54,666 nt of DNA from Aphanothece sp. CMT-3BRIN-NPC111. GTDB lineage: Bacteria; Cyanobacteriota; Cyanobacteriia; Cyanobacteriales; JAHHGU01. The first letter of the stretch is position 1; each line of letters begins with the position of its first letter. The notes under the pieces were generated by a model. That model was not told the DNA's origin, made no database searches, and was given only the letters and a program-made list of their open reading frames with translations. The position numbers were made by a program, and so were the translations under genes. The DNA is taken from contig JAHHGU010000030.1 of assembly GCA_019359765.1 (NCBI GenBank), positions 1 to 54,666 of the forward strand. The letters run 5' to 3'. Positions 8,842-17,999 of the stretch are shown piece by piece.

Positions 8842-9891
8842 ATGAACTTTTGTAGTGACAATGTGACTGGCGTAGCGCCGGAAATAATGGCAGCGTTAAT
8901 TGCCGCGAATTACGGCACAGCCATGCCCTACGGTAATGATGAATATACCCAGCGACTGGAAGCTCTTTTCTCAGAATTATTTGAGACTGCCGTAACTATT
9001 TTTCCAGTAGCAACTGGCACAGCAGCCAACGCGATCGCTCTCTCAGTTATCACACCACCCTTTGGGGCTATTTATTGCCATCCGGCATCCCATATCAACG
9101 TTGATGAATGCGGTGCGCCAGAATTTTATACAGGTGGTGCGAAGCTAGTAACTATTCCTGGTGAGCGTGGCAAGATTAACGCAACTAACTTAGCAAAGGT
9201 TCTCGCTAAATCAGGCGCAGGCGTTGTCCATCATGTGCAGCCAGCCGCAGTCAGCATTACTCAGGCAAGTGAAGCTGGATGTGTTTATAGTGCTTTGGAA
9301 ATTCACCAAATTGCCGAAGTTACCCATGCACATCAGCTTAGTCTACACATGGATGGTGCCCGCTTTGCCAATGCCGTAGTCAGCTTAGGCTGCACTCCCG
9401 CAGACATCACTTGGCGTGCTGGTGTAGATATCCTATCTTTTGGTGCTACCAAAAACGGTGCTATGGCAGCAGAAGCAGTCGTCTTTTTCAATCGTGAGCT
9501 AGCAGAAACTTTCAGCTATCGTCGCAAGCGCAGCGGACATTTGTTTTCCAAGATGCGGTTTTTGTCAGCACAGCTTGAGGCTTATATTACAGATAGTTTA
9601 TGGCTGAGGAATGCTGCCCATGCCAATCAGATGGCGGCAAAACTAGCAGCAGGACTCGCCTCTTTACCGGGGGTACAGCTGTGTTATCCAGTAGAAGCGA
9701 ACGAAGTCTTTATACAGATGCCTCAAGCAGTCGTTAAAGGACTTTTAGATGATGGCTTCCAGTTCTACCCTTGGGAGGAAGAACATTCAACAATCGTGCG
9801 GTTAGTAGCGGCTTTTAACACGAAAGAAGAAGATATTACTGCAATTTTGGAAGCGGCAAAGGCACACTCTGTTAAAGCCTTCCAGATATAA
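8842..9891 (+). CDS. ltaE: Low-specificity L-threonine aldolase
   Basis: PLP enzyme that cleaves L-threonine or allo-threonine to glycine and acetaldehyde. The family N-terminus MNFCSDNVTG, the active-site run LHMDGARFANA and the PLP lysine in SFGATKNGAM are all seen. A longer reading from a TTG at 8800 adds 14 residues that do not fit the family, so the ATG at 8842 is preferred; a GGGGG run lies a few bases upstream as a possible ribosome site. This gives 349 residues, usual for the family. It is convergent with pstB, and neither neighbour suggests a shared pathway. Confidence 0.9.
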   Translation: MNFCSDNVTGVAPEIMAALIAANYGTAMPYGNDEYTQRLEALFSELFETAVTIFPVATGTAANAIALSVITPPFGAIYCHPASHINVDECGAPEFYTGGAKLVTIPGERGKINATNLAKVLAKSGAGVVHHVQPAAVSITQASEAGCVYSALEIHQIAEVTHAHQLSLHMDGARFANAVVSLGCTPADITWRAGVDILSFGATKNGAMAAEAVVFFNRELAETFSYRRKRSGHLFSKMRFLSAQLEAYITDSLWLRNAAHANQMAAKLAAGLASLPGVQLCYPVEANEVFIQMPQAVVKGLLDDGFQFYPWEEEHSTIVRLVAAFNTKEEDITAILEAAKAHSVKAFQI

Positions 9892-9995
9892 TCCTACAAT
9901 TGCAGTGAAAGGTGATCGCGCCGATTGCTATCTAATTGCCTCACCAAATTCAATTAAGCTAATCATCAACGGCCGTGATAGTAATAGCTTATCTT

Positions 9996-10850
9996 TCAAC
10001 CGAAGCGACCTTGAATATAATCTTGGGTGCGGGGATGGCTAGCAGCTGTGAACATCTCAGCAGTAGCACCAAACTCTATCATCCGACCAACACGACTTTC
10101 ATCAGTACTAAAAAAGGCAGTGCGATCGGATACGCGAGAAGCCTGTTGCATATTGTGAGTCACAATAACGATCGTCAGCTTTTGGCTGAGAGTTTTGATC
10201 AGTTCCTCAATTTTCATCGTCGCAATGGGGTCGAGGGCAGAACAAGGTTCATCCATCAGCAAGACCTTGGGTTGCACCGCCAGTGCCCTAGCAATGCATA
10301 GCCGCTGCTGCTGTCCGCCAGAAAGCCCTAAAGCTGATTTCTTTAAGTTATCTTTTACCTCATCCCAAAGAGCAGCACTTCTCAGGGCTAATTCTACAGT
10401 TTCATCTAATTGAGAGCGACGCAGGCGGTTAAAAATCCTTACACCGTAGGCAACATTGTCATAGATACTGCTGGGAAAAGGATTGGGTTTTTGGAACACC
10501 ATACCAATCAGGCGGCGCAAGCGATTGATGTTCACTTTAGGGTTATAGATATTTTGTCCAAAAAATTCTATAGTGCCTTTAACCTGAACCTTTCCTTCTA
10601 ATTCACTAATACGGTTGAGAGCTTTAAGAAAGGTAGATTTACCGCAACCAGAGGGACCAATAATTGCCGTCACTTGCTTCTGGAGGATATCTATTGACAC
10701 CCCTTCGATGGCTTTTTGGGTGGCATAGTAAAAAGAAAAATCTCTGACCCGCATGGCTGGCATTACCGCAGCTGTGGTGGATTCCACCGCAGAGGCTATT
10801 TGCGCTTGAGCGGCTTTCTTGACACGGGAAAGGTTAGGCTCGGATTGCAT
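9996..10850 (-). CDS. pstB: Phosphate ABC transporter ATP-binding protein PstB
   Basis: 284 residues. Walker A is GPSGCGKS at 65-72, the Q-loop lies in [17 protein letters not shown], the signature is LSGGQ at 176-180, and Walker B is VLLMDEP at 196-202. The KPNPFP run is characteristic of PstB. The first about 33 residues are an extra leader before the ABC fold, so a later start, such as the ATG at residue 33, is possible. The gene starts 3 bp after pstA and is the last of the phosphate block. It energises phosphate import through PstC-PstA. Confidence 0.93.
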   Translation of the reverse strand: MQSEPNLSRVKKAAQAQIASAVESTTAAVMPAMRVRDFSFYYATQKAIEGVSIDILQKQVTAIIGPSGCGKSTFLKALNRISELEGKVQVKGTIEFFGQNIYNPKVNINRLRRLIGMVFQKPNPFPSSIYDNVAYGVRIFNRLRRSQLDETVELALRSAALWDEVKDNLKKSALGLSGGQQQRLCIARALAVQPKVLLMDEPCSALDPIATMKIEELIKTLSQKLTIVIVTHNMQQASRVSDRTAFFSTDESRVGRMIEFGATAEMFTAASHPRTQDYIQGRFG

Positions 10851-10853
10851 AAT

Positions 10854-11753
10854 TTAGCGGACTTTCAATTGTTTGCGAGTTACTAAGCGGGACAGAATGC
10901 TCAGGAGTAAAACCATCCCTACTAAGACTAGAGAAGCTGTCCAAGCTAAGTTAATTTGCTCAGGAAAAGGCGAAGTAGCGTAGTTATAAATTAGTACTGA
11001 TAGGGAAGGTGTGGGGCTAAACAAACCTGTAGGCCAGTTTTGGCTGGATAAGGCAGTGAACAATAGGGGAGCCGTCTCACCCGCAGCACGAGCAACGGCT
11101 AGCAATACACCTGTGGTGATTCCAGGGAGTGCTGAGGCAACTACAATGCGAAAAGTGGTCTGTGCGCGATCGCCTCCCAAAGCAGCAGAGGCAAGGCGCA
11201 CAGAATTGGGAACCAACTTCAAAGCTTCTTCAGTTGTCAGCGCCACCACTGGCAGCATGAGTACTGCTAGGGCAAAACCGCCTGCCACAGCTGAAAATTG
11301 GCGGTTAACCAGGACGACAACGGCATAAGCAAACACGCCCGCAATAATGGAAGGAACGCTGCTGAGAATAACTGTAATAAAGCGGATAAAACTGGCTAGC
11401 CTTGATGCCTTACAAAACTCTGAAAGAAAGATACCAGTCATAACGCCAAAGGGAATACTCAGCACAGAAGCAATCCCCACCATTAACATAGTTCCTGCGA
11501 TCGCATTAGCAAAGCCATTGGGCACCCCTTCCATACCCACTGGCGCTGGTAGAGACGTAAACACTTCCCACCTCAACTGAGGAATTCCCCGGTGCAGAAT
11601 CTCCAGCAAGATTGAACACAAAGGCAGCAGCGCCAAGCCAGTGAGTATAAAAGCAATAGCAGTCATCCCCCAGCTGAACAACGTTCTACCCATCGGCAAG
11701 GAGCGATGGAGTTCTGTTTCCAAAGATTCATCTAATAGGAATTTAGGCATCAA
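10854..11753 (-). CDS. pstA: Phosphate ABC transporter permease PstA
   Basis: 299 residues with about six membrane segments. The permease loop contacting PstB is visible as EALKLVPNSVRLASAALGGDRAQTTFRIVV in sense, although only its core (EALKLVPNSVRLASAALG) is needed to place it. It pairs with PstC to form the channel. It is separated from the upstream beta-helix gene by 130 bp that hold a heptamer repeat, so pstA and pstB could have a promoter of their own or be read through from pstS. Confidence 0.92.
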   Translation of the reverse strand: MMPKFLLDESLETELHRSLPMGRTLFSWGMTAIAFILTGLALLPLCSILLEILHRGIPQLRWEVFTSLPAPVGMEGVPNGFANAIAGTMLMVGIASVLSIPFGVMTGIFLSEFCKASRLASFIRFITVILSSVPSIIAGVFAYAVVVLVNRQFSAVAGGFALAVLMLPVVALTTEEALKLVPNSVRLASAALGGDRAQTTFRIVVASALPGITTGVLLAVARAAGETAPLLFTALSSQNWPTGLFSPTPSLSVLIYNYATSPFPEQINLAWTASLVLVGMVLLLSILSRLVTRKQLKVR

Positions 11754-11756
11754 AAG

Positions 11757-11783
11757 TGAGTTTTGAGTTTTGAGTTTTGAGTT
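11757..11783. repeat. Heptamer tandem repeat upstream of pstA
   Basis: Three or more units of TTTTGAG in tandem. The inverse unit CTCAAAA recurs at 32034-32065. Confidence 0.65.
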
Positions 11784-11883
11784 AACCCCAATTACGAAAA
11801 GTTATTTGAGGAGACAAAACATCTGCGTTTATCTGTTTTCATCTGCGGTTTAAAAATTCTCAAATCTACCTTTCATAGAGCTT

Positions 11884-14346
11884 TTAATAGCCACAACTTC
11901 CCTGCGGCACATTGGTCGTTCCTGTCCTATTAACAGTGCCAGTGTTCGTCGAGAGTGTATTCTCCACCTGGAATGTTCCGCTATTGTTAACCAGAGTAAA
12001 CCTGTCGCTTGTATTATTATCCAGTTGCAAGCACATTCTAGAAGTATCGAACGTTTGGGCATCAAAACCACCATTTGCCAAACCACTGACATTATTGCCC
12101 GTCAGCCTATTCAACCGAACACTGGCGAAGATTTTGGCACTTCCACCAGCAGCACCAGAGAATATAGAAATTCCTTGGTTAGCGCTACCTGTAACCGTAT
12201 TTGACTTTATCACCAGCCGGAGTTGGGAATTGTTGTCTGCATCTACCTCAATGCCGATATCACCACTATTGGAAACTTGGTTATTAGAAATAGTAGCCGT
12301 TACTACTGCATTATCAAACAGTTCAGTATCAATGCCATCATCATTTGTGTTAGTAATACTATTGCCTGAGACGTTCAGCTGCGTCCTCGAATTTTGATTA
12401 AGTCCGAAATTCACCCCATCCCCTGTGATATTACGGAGCGTGTTATTTGACACATTAACAGTAGATTGGGCATTATCGAAAGCCCGGAAATTAATCCCCT
12501 GGTTCGAGCCTTCAATACTATTGTTGCTTATGGCTAAGTTATTTAACTTGGCATTTTCTCCGACGTTGAAATCAACGCCATTACCACCATTAGTAACGGA
12601 ATTATTGGTAATCTGAGCAGTTGCTGGGGCAGTACCTAACAAATTAACTCGGATGCCGTTAACATTGTCTGCGAGCGCATTATTCGCGATCGTCATATCA
12701 ACCTGTCCCGCATTATTGTTAATCAAGATAGCATTCTCAGAATTATTTCTGATGGTGTTATTGGTAATATCGATATTCCCAGTGGCATTCGTCAGAAAGA
12801 TGCCATTTCCCAGATTCGAGGTGTTGGTAGGGTCAATAGTTGAATTGCTGATGATGTTGTCTTGAATAGTCGTGTTGTTGATATTCGTTCCCAGAATACC
12901 AGGCCCCCTAGCACCATTAATCTCAAACCCAGAGAGAGTGTTGTTATTACCCAAAGTTACCGTTCCCGTCACGCGGGGACGCGCTCCACTTCCAGAACCT
13001 GGTAACTGTAAATTACTAATTTGTAAAGTGTCAATTCGCTGTACAGAGCCAGCTGATAGCACCGAAACCCCATTGGGAATCGTAAAAGCCGGAATGCCAG
13101 GATTATTACCTCGTTGCACATAAACAATATCATTAGACTGAGCCGAAGCCAGTGCTTGTGCAACCGTTCCAGTTGGATTCTCAAACGTGCCGTTACCCGT
13201 TCCTCTCCCCAAGTTAACGTGTCGGAATCTCAACGCTTGACCTGTATTAGGGTTAGTCGCCAAAACTGTATCTCGCTGGGTGACTAACTCAGATTCAAAC
13301 CGCTCATCCACCGCAATGTTCTCTTGACGAGCAACTGATTCCCCTAGACGAGCTAGTACCTGCTCTTGTTTGTTTATACCCCTGTAACCACTACCAGGAA
13401 AACTAGCCCCCACACTAAATACTAAGTTAGTGCCAAAATGGTCATCTCCTTGCAGCAATAGTCCCAGCCTAAAAGTATCTGTGAGACGGGCTTCTAAACG
13501 AGCGCGTCCGCCCACAAATGATGAAATACCTGGACCATCATAGTAGTAGAGTCCACCATAACCCCGGAGGTTGCCTTGTCTACCCAACCGTGCGATTCTC
13601 ACGCCAGCTTCAGCATCAAATCCCGTCAATGCTGCTTCCAAGCGGCGGTTAATCTGCTGTTGCTGCTCTCTCATCAGAGCTAAAAAATTAGTCTGGAAAG
13701 TAGGATTTGAGAAAGAGACACTATTGAAGGTGGTTTCTCCTACTGTTTGGCGAGTGTCGCCAATAGGAATGTAAGCATTGGCGAGAACATCAAAAGATTC
13801 CCCTAAACTTTCAACTCCCGCGCCCAACTGATTGAATGTACTATTACCTGTATCACGAATATCGTAGGCCAAGTAGCCACCCAGGATACGGTTGTTTGTG
13901 GGGTTATATATCCGATGTCCTACAAGGGCATTTCCCCCAAGTTGGGCGTCGTCTGTCGATATCAGCAGCCGTCCTTGGAAGTAAGTAAGGTTTTGTCCTG
14001 GAGTTTGGAGTAAGGGAACAAAGCCTTCAATACTACCAAAAGAGCTTTCGTAACCCACACCTGGGCCAGTAGTGAACTCAGCGCCGATGCGGGGCGTAAC
14101 TCGCAGGAGGCGGACTAAATCTGTATTTTGTGTCAGTACAGGGTTGGGGGTAACTGTATCAGGGGTTGGCGCGGCTTCTAGGTTGGGTGTTTGAGAGAGA
14201 AAATCCGCTTCGCTCAAAGTGCGGGGGGGCAAATTTACTTCTGAGAGACTCTTTGTTTCAGGCTCAACTGTTTGGGCTACTGCCGTCGAGGTCAGCGTTC
14301 CAACTAAAAGCAAAGTAATATACGTCAATCGTGTTGACTTTCTCAT
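11884..14346 (-). CDS. Inverse-autotransporter-like outer-membrane barrel with parallel beta-helix passenger
   Basis: 820 residues from the ATG at 14346, which gives a clean signal peptide (MRKSTRLT, hydrophobic core, cleavage near AVA-Q) and has a GAAGGG site upstream. An ATG at 14388 would add 14 residues ahead of it and looks less likely. After an acidic linker, about residues 80-320 resemble the inverse autotransporter (intimin/invasin-type) beta-domain: alternating strands with GGNALVGHRIY, GGYLAYD and FNQLGAGVESLG. From about 380 to the end is an Asn-rich repeat region with many N-N-x-I and N-G-I/N-G-V turns, as in right-handed parallel beta-helix proteins. It should sit in the outer membrane with the helix exposed. 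It lies between phoX and pstA on the same strand, so it is probably phosphate-regulated. What it binds is unknown. Two cysteines near the C-terminus may form a disulfide. Confidence 0.75.
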   Translation of the reverse strand: MRKSTRLTYITLLLVGTLTSTAVAQTVEPETKSLSEVNLPPRTLSEADFLSQTPNLEAAPTPDTVTPNPVLTQNTDLVRLLRVTPRIGAEFTTGPGVGYESSFGSIEGFVPLLQTPGQNLTYFQGRLLISTDDAQLGGNALVGHRIYNPTNNRILGGYLAYDIRDTGNSTFNQLGAGVESLGESFDVLANAYIPIGDTRQTVGETTFNSVSFSNPTFQTNFLALMREQQQQINRRLEAALTGFDAEAGVRIARLGRQGNLRGYGGLYYYDGPGISSFVGGRARLEARLTDTFRLGLLLQGDDHFGTNLVFSVGASFPGSGYRGINKQEQVLARLGESVARQENIAVDERFESELVTQRDTVLATNPNTGQALRFRHVNLGRGTGNGTFENPTGTVAQALASAQSNDIVYVQRGNNPGIPAFTIPNGVSVLSAGSVQRIDTLQISNLQLPGSGSGARPRVTGTVTLGNNNTLSGFEINGARGPGILGTNINNTTIQDNIISNSTIDPTNTSNLGNGIFLTNATGNIDITNNTIRNNSENAILINNNAGQVDMTIANNALADNVNGIRVNLLGTAPATAQITNNSVTNGGNGVDFNVGENAKLNNLAISNNSIEGSNQGINFRAFDNAQSTVNVSNNTLRNITGDGVNFGLNQNSRTQLNVSGNSITNTNDDGIDTELFDNAVVTATISNNQVSNSGDIGIEVDADNNSQLRLVIKSNTVTGSANQGISIFSGAAGGSAKIFASVRLNRLTGNNVSGLANGGFDAQTFDTSRMCLQLDNNTSDRFTLVNNSGTFQVENTLSTNTGTVNRTGTTNVPQGSCGY

Positions 14347-14416
14347 GCACACCCTTCTCACACCTAATAATTGTTTGTTATTTGTCATTGAGTTTTGCTC
14401 TTAACCAATGACCAAT

Positions 14417-16807
14417 TCAGATAAACCTGCCGCTTGACTGCTTGCGCTGAATACCAATCACCGAAGGACGTGGGGGACCTTGAGGATTTCCCTGGATATT
14501 ACTAGGCCAATTACTGCCACGAAGAACAGTACGTTGCTGGTTAAAGACGGTGCCATTCAAGTCCAGCAACTCAATCTCTCGGCTCAAGATTTCCTGAGGA
14601 GTGAACGGGCAATCTTCACCGGGATGCTGCACCGCAAGAATCAATGTATCTCCGACAAAAGTTGGCCCCGTCATCTCGCAGCGGTTTGGACCATAGGCAA
14701 ATGGTATTACTTGTCCCGCATTCGCTCCGCTAGTGGGTATGAAGAAGAGCCAGTTATTGCCAAAAACTCCAATTAGGTTAGAAGTCTGAACATTTTTGTT
14801 AGAGTCAGTCTTACTAGGTGAGACAGCACCCACTACTGTGTGTTCTATGAGTAAGGGTTCCGCTTCAGCACCAACACTGAAACCATTGTGGGCACCAGTA
14901 GACATATCAGTAACGCCCCAAATATTTGCTTGGGCGTCAAACACCAAATTATCCACATTCGCAAAGCCATCTCCGGGTTCTGCGCCTGCTTCCCCTCCTT
15001 TAGCAAGCCGCTGCCAGCGGAAGGTTGTACCTGTACCATCAGCGCTGTTTTCGATAATCTTAAAGAGGCTTCCTGAAGGCTGTGCGTCGTTAACATCTTC
15101 GCTGTATTTAGAAACCACAAAGATTCGAGAATCAGGATAGCCATCACCTCCTGGCGCACCATCTGTGTAAGCGATAAACACTTCCTTAGTACGGGGATGG
15201 ACTTCAATATCCTCTGGACGACCCGTAGGTGTTGCACCAGCTAGATTGGCAGCTAAGAAAGCATCGCACAGAAGGGCACCTTGGCTGGTGTAGAAATTTG
15301 ACAGCTTCTTACCTTGGTAAGGGGGAAGGGCTGTGGCTTGATTGGCGATCTCAACGTTGAACGAACCACCGTCTGTAGTTGCGCCGGCAATTCCCTGACG
15401 TCTGGGTAGTGGCAGACGACCGTTTCTGGTTGCTTGGCCCAATGCTGCAATTTCCACTGAGGCAAGAACCGATGGAGGAATGGGATTGGTGTTGGTAGTT
15501 AATAGCAGCGGAATCCATTGACCTGTTCCGTTAGGATTGTAACGGGCGAAGTACAACGTACCGTCTTCAAATAAGCGACTGTTGTTCTTATCAGTGGGGG
15601 ATGTAACAGTGCCTTTGCTGACAAACTTCCAGGTGTGCCCCCCGCGTCGGTCATCGCCCAGATAGGCTACTAATTTTTTTCCAGCCTCCACTCGCATCGC
15701 AATATTCTCATGGCGATAACGACCTAAGGCGGTATGTTTACGAGGGCGGAAAGAGGGGTTAGCCGGATCTATTTCTACCATCCAACCGTATTTTTCCCCA
15801 ACTAAGCCAAATGTCTGCCCAACTGTACCAGTGTTATAGCCAGTCTGAGTGCCGTTCGGTTTGACAGGTTCTGTTACTCCAACAAAAAAGGTTGAGCTTC
15901 CTTGGAAGTTTTCTTCAGCTGAGAGTATCGTTCCCCAAGGAGTGGTGCCTCCAGAACAGTTGTAGCCAGTCCCGATAATCTTATTCCCTAATCCATCTGT
16001 GCTGAGATTGAAAACTTGAGTGGCAGCGGGTCCTGTACCAATCAGATAGTTTTGGTCGCCTCGCTGGTAGCTTAAAGTCCCCCAAGAGGTGACGTTTTGA
16101 TAGCCATCAGTTCTTTGGCTGTTAATCCCTAGCCCAGAAAGACCGTGAATGCGTCGATTTTTAGGGTCACTGACAACAACAAAACGTCTGTTAGCGTTGC
16201 GTCGAGAGATACGGATGACAGACCCACCTATGTTATACATGAACTCACCTTCGAGTTCGCGATTTTTGGTGGAGGGTAATGCTCGCCCAACTACTGGTTG
16301 AAATGAGGTTGGGAATGTTTTTACATCCTCTGGAGTTTCAGGGGCGAGGCTAGAAATTGGGAAGGAGACGTATTCGTGATTTATCCATAGATAGCCTTCA
16401 TCAAGGGTTCTACCAATGGGAAGAAAGCTTGTGTAATCGCAGTTGTAACCGACGTATTCATCACGGTTGGGGAAGATGCGATCGCCCCACTTCACAATCA
16501 CATAACGCTCGTATTCCGGCGGAACTATAACATCATCAATAACGTTATAGTTAGCTAACTTAACATTGGTAGAAGGATTGAGTATTGTTCCCTGCCCAAT
16601 TCCTGTAGCCAAGAAGCTTCTCTGCCCTTGATAAATAGGTAGAGGATGGGGTAGACGTACAGGAGTAAAACTTAGGGGGACAGTTTGTGCTTCAGCAACA
16701 CTGGAACTACTGCCAAAGATTTTTTCTCCGAAAGCGGGAGCTAATACAGCAGCACCAGCACTACCCCCAAAGAAAACCAGGAGTTGTCTGCGACTTAAGT
16801 TGGACAT
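14417..16807 (-). CDS. phoX: PhoX-type (DUF839) alkaline phosphatase, Tat-exported
   Basis: 796 residues. A Tat signal with twin arginines (SRRQLLVFFGG, residues 5-15) is followed by a hydrophobic stretch and an Ala-rich cleavage region ending near AEAQ. The family motifs INHEYVS and NCSGGTTPWGTILSAEENF are present, the latter typical of DUF839/PhoX. PhoX enzymes are calcium- and iron-dependent phosphatases that release phosphate from organic esters in the periplasm or outside the cell. The gene begins 18 bp after pstC and lies inside the pst block, which supports a phosphate role over other DUF839 functions. Activity is inferred from family and context. Confidence 0.85.
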   Translation of the reverse strand: MSNLSRRQLLVFFGGSAGAAVLAPAFGEKIFGSSSSVAEAQTVPLSFTPVRLPHPLPIYQGQRSFLATGIGQGTILNPSTNVKLANYNVIDDVIVPPEYERYVIVKWGDRIFPNRDEYVGYNCDYTSFLPIGRTLDEGYLWINHEYVSFPISSLAPETPEDVKTFPTSFQPVVGRALPSTKNRELEGEFMYNIGGSVIRISRRNANRRFVVVSDPKNRRIHGLSGLGINSQRTDGYQNVTSWGTLSYQRGDQNYLIGTGPAATQVFNLSTDGLGNKIIGTGYNCSGGTTPWGTILSAEENFQGSSTFFVGVTEPVKPNGTQTGYNTGTVGQTFGLVGEKYGWMVEIDPANPSFRPRKHTALGRYRHENIAMRVEAGKKLVAYLGDDRRGGHTWKFVSKGTVTSPTDKNNSRLFEDGTLYFARYNPNGTGQWIPLLLTTNTNPIPPSVLASVEIAALGQATRNGRLPLPRRQGIAGATTDGGSFNVEIANQATALPPYQGKKLSNFYTSQGALLCDAFLAANLAGATPTGRPEDIEVHPRTKEVFIAYTDGAPGGDGYPDSRIFVVSKYSEDVNDAQPSGSLFKIIENSADGTGTTFRWQRLAKGGEAGAEPGDGFANVDNLVFDAQANIWGVTDMSTGAHNGFSVGAEAEPLLIEHTVVGAVSPSKTDSNKNVQTSNLIGVFGNNWLFFIPTSGANAGQVIPFAYGPNRCEMTGPTFVGDTLILAVQHPGEDCPFTPQEILSREIELLDLNGTVFNQQRTVLRGSNWPSNIQGNPQGPPRPSVIGIQRKQSSGRFI

Positions 16808-16825
16808 GAAACTCTCTTTAAATTT

Positions 16826-17806
16826 TTAATTTCTTTGCAGACTAAAGATCTGAACCATCACCAAGGCGACAATGTTAACAATCAGCGTTATGGCAAACAA
16901 AATTAAAGCCAGATACATTAAAGCGCCGATGTGTAACTTTTCCAGGGCTTCAGGAAATTGATTCGCTAGAAGAGATGGGATAGTAGAAGCGGATTCTAGT
17001 AAAGAAAAGTTGAGCTGATCTGAGTTGCCAATTACCATCGTTACTGCCATCGTTTCCCCCAAGGCGCGACCCAGGGCGAGCATGGCTGCTCCCAAAATAC
17101 CCGAAGCACTAGCTGGTAGCAGAACTTTAAAAATTGTTTCCCAACGGGTAGCTCCCAAGGACATAGATGCACTTCGTAACTCTTTGGGAATCGCCAGCAA
17201 CACTTCTCGGCTAATTGCGGCAACTGTAGGCAAGATCATGATCGTTAGGATCGCGCCAGCCGCCAGCATACCTGCACCGTATGGTTCGGTACTAAATAGG
17301 GGTATCCAGCCCAAATGCTTATATAGCCAGAGTTGTACAGGCTGGAGTAGGGGAATCATTACATAAATTCCCCACAAACCAATGATGACGCTAGGAATCG
17401 CTGCAATGATCTCAACAACAAAGGCTAGGAGCGATCGCACCCACACTGGCAAAAAATTTTCGCTGGCGATTAATGCTACAGCCAGTCCGATGGGAACAGC
17501 TATAAAAAGGGCGATCACAGAACTAACGAGTGTCCCGTAAATGTAAGGTAAAGCCCCGAAACTTAGCTCCCCCACATTCCAGTTGTGATCCCACAAAAAT
17601 TTCAGTCCAAAGTGCGCGATCGCTGGTCGAGCTTCCTGAAAAATCACCCACGATAACCACAACAGCAGCGCCACTGTACTGAAGGCAAAGCTATGAACCA
17701 ACCAGGTAAATCCACGCTCTAGCCAGAAGCCTTTCCTATCCCCATCTGTCAGGTTGAGTCTCGATCCCTCAGCTAGATTCTGGGCTTGCTCAGAAAGATT
17801 TGCCAT
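16826..17806 (-). CDS. pstC: Phosphate ABC transporter permease PstC
   Basis: 326 residues with a cytoplasmic N-terminal tail of about 25 and then six membrane segments. The permease loop carries EVLLAIPKELRSASMSLGAT, and GRALGETMAVTMVIGN is characteristic of PstC. It forms the phosphate channel with PstA. It is 193 bp downstream of pstS, a gap that holds a stem-loop and a palindromic repeat, and 18 bp upstream of phoX. Confidence 0.93.
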   Translation of the reverse strand: MANLSEQAQNLAEGSRLNLTDGDRKGFWLERGFTWLVHSFAFSTVALLLWLSWVIFQEARPAIAHFGLKFLWDHNWNVGELSFGALPYIYGTLVSSVIALFIAVPIGLAVALIASENFLPVWVRSLLAFVVEIIAAIPSVIIGLWGIYVMIPLLQPVQLWLYKHLGWIPLFSTEPYGAGMLAAGAILTIMILPTVAAISREVLLAIPKELRSASMSLGATRWETIFKVLLPASASGILGAAMLALGRALGETMAVTMVIGNSDQLNFSLLESASTIPSLLANQFPEALEKLHIGALMYLALILFAITLIVNIVALVMVQIFSLQRN

Positions 17807-17811
17807 AAGTA

Positions 17812-17886
17812 TTCAAAAGTTATGAGTTTTGAATTATTAATTTTTAACTCTTCATTCAAAACTTAAAATTCATAACTCATAACTCA
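17812..17886. repeat. AT-rich inverted repeat between pstS and pstC
   Basis: Arms built on GTTATGAGTTTTGAA and TTCAAAACTTAAAATTCATAACTCATAAC face each other around an AT-rich centre (the second arm has a few extra bases). It belongs to the same gagtttt/aaaactc family as the heptamer arrays. Confidence 0.5.
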
Positions 17887-17961
17887 ATCATGAGCGGTAA
17901 ATTGGAGCCAGGAGTAGGGCGGACACTATCCACCCTACTTGCTATTAGCTAATTGCTTTAA

Positions 17962-17993
17962 CTCAGACAGGCAGTCCCAGCACTGCCCCTGAG
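17962..17993 (-). promoter_or_regulatory. Stem-loop just after pstS (possible mRNA stabiliser or partial terminator)
   Basis: GGCAGT at 17970-17975 pairs with ACTGCC at 17982-17987, and an outer CTCAG at 17962-17966 pairs with CTGAG at 17989-17993. It begins 7 bases past the pstS stop codon. No T-run follows on the minus strand, so it does not look like a full intrinsic terminator. It could raise PstS over the other subunits by protecting or ending part of the message. Confidence 0.5.
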
Positions 17994-17999
17994 AAACTT

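Noticed and set aside
12969..13184. Frames opposite the beta-helix gene
   Set aside because: Several open frames lie opposite or out of phase with the beta-helix gene; all are shadows of its repeat composition.
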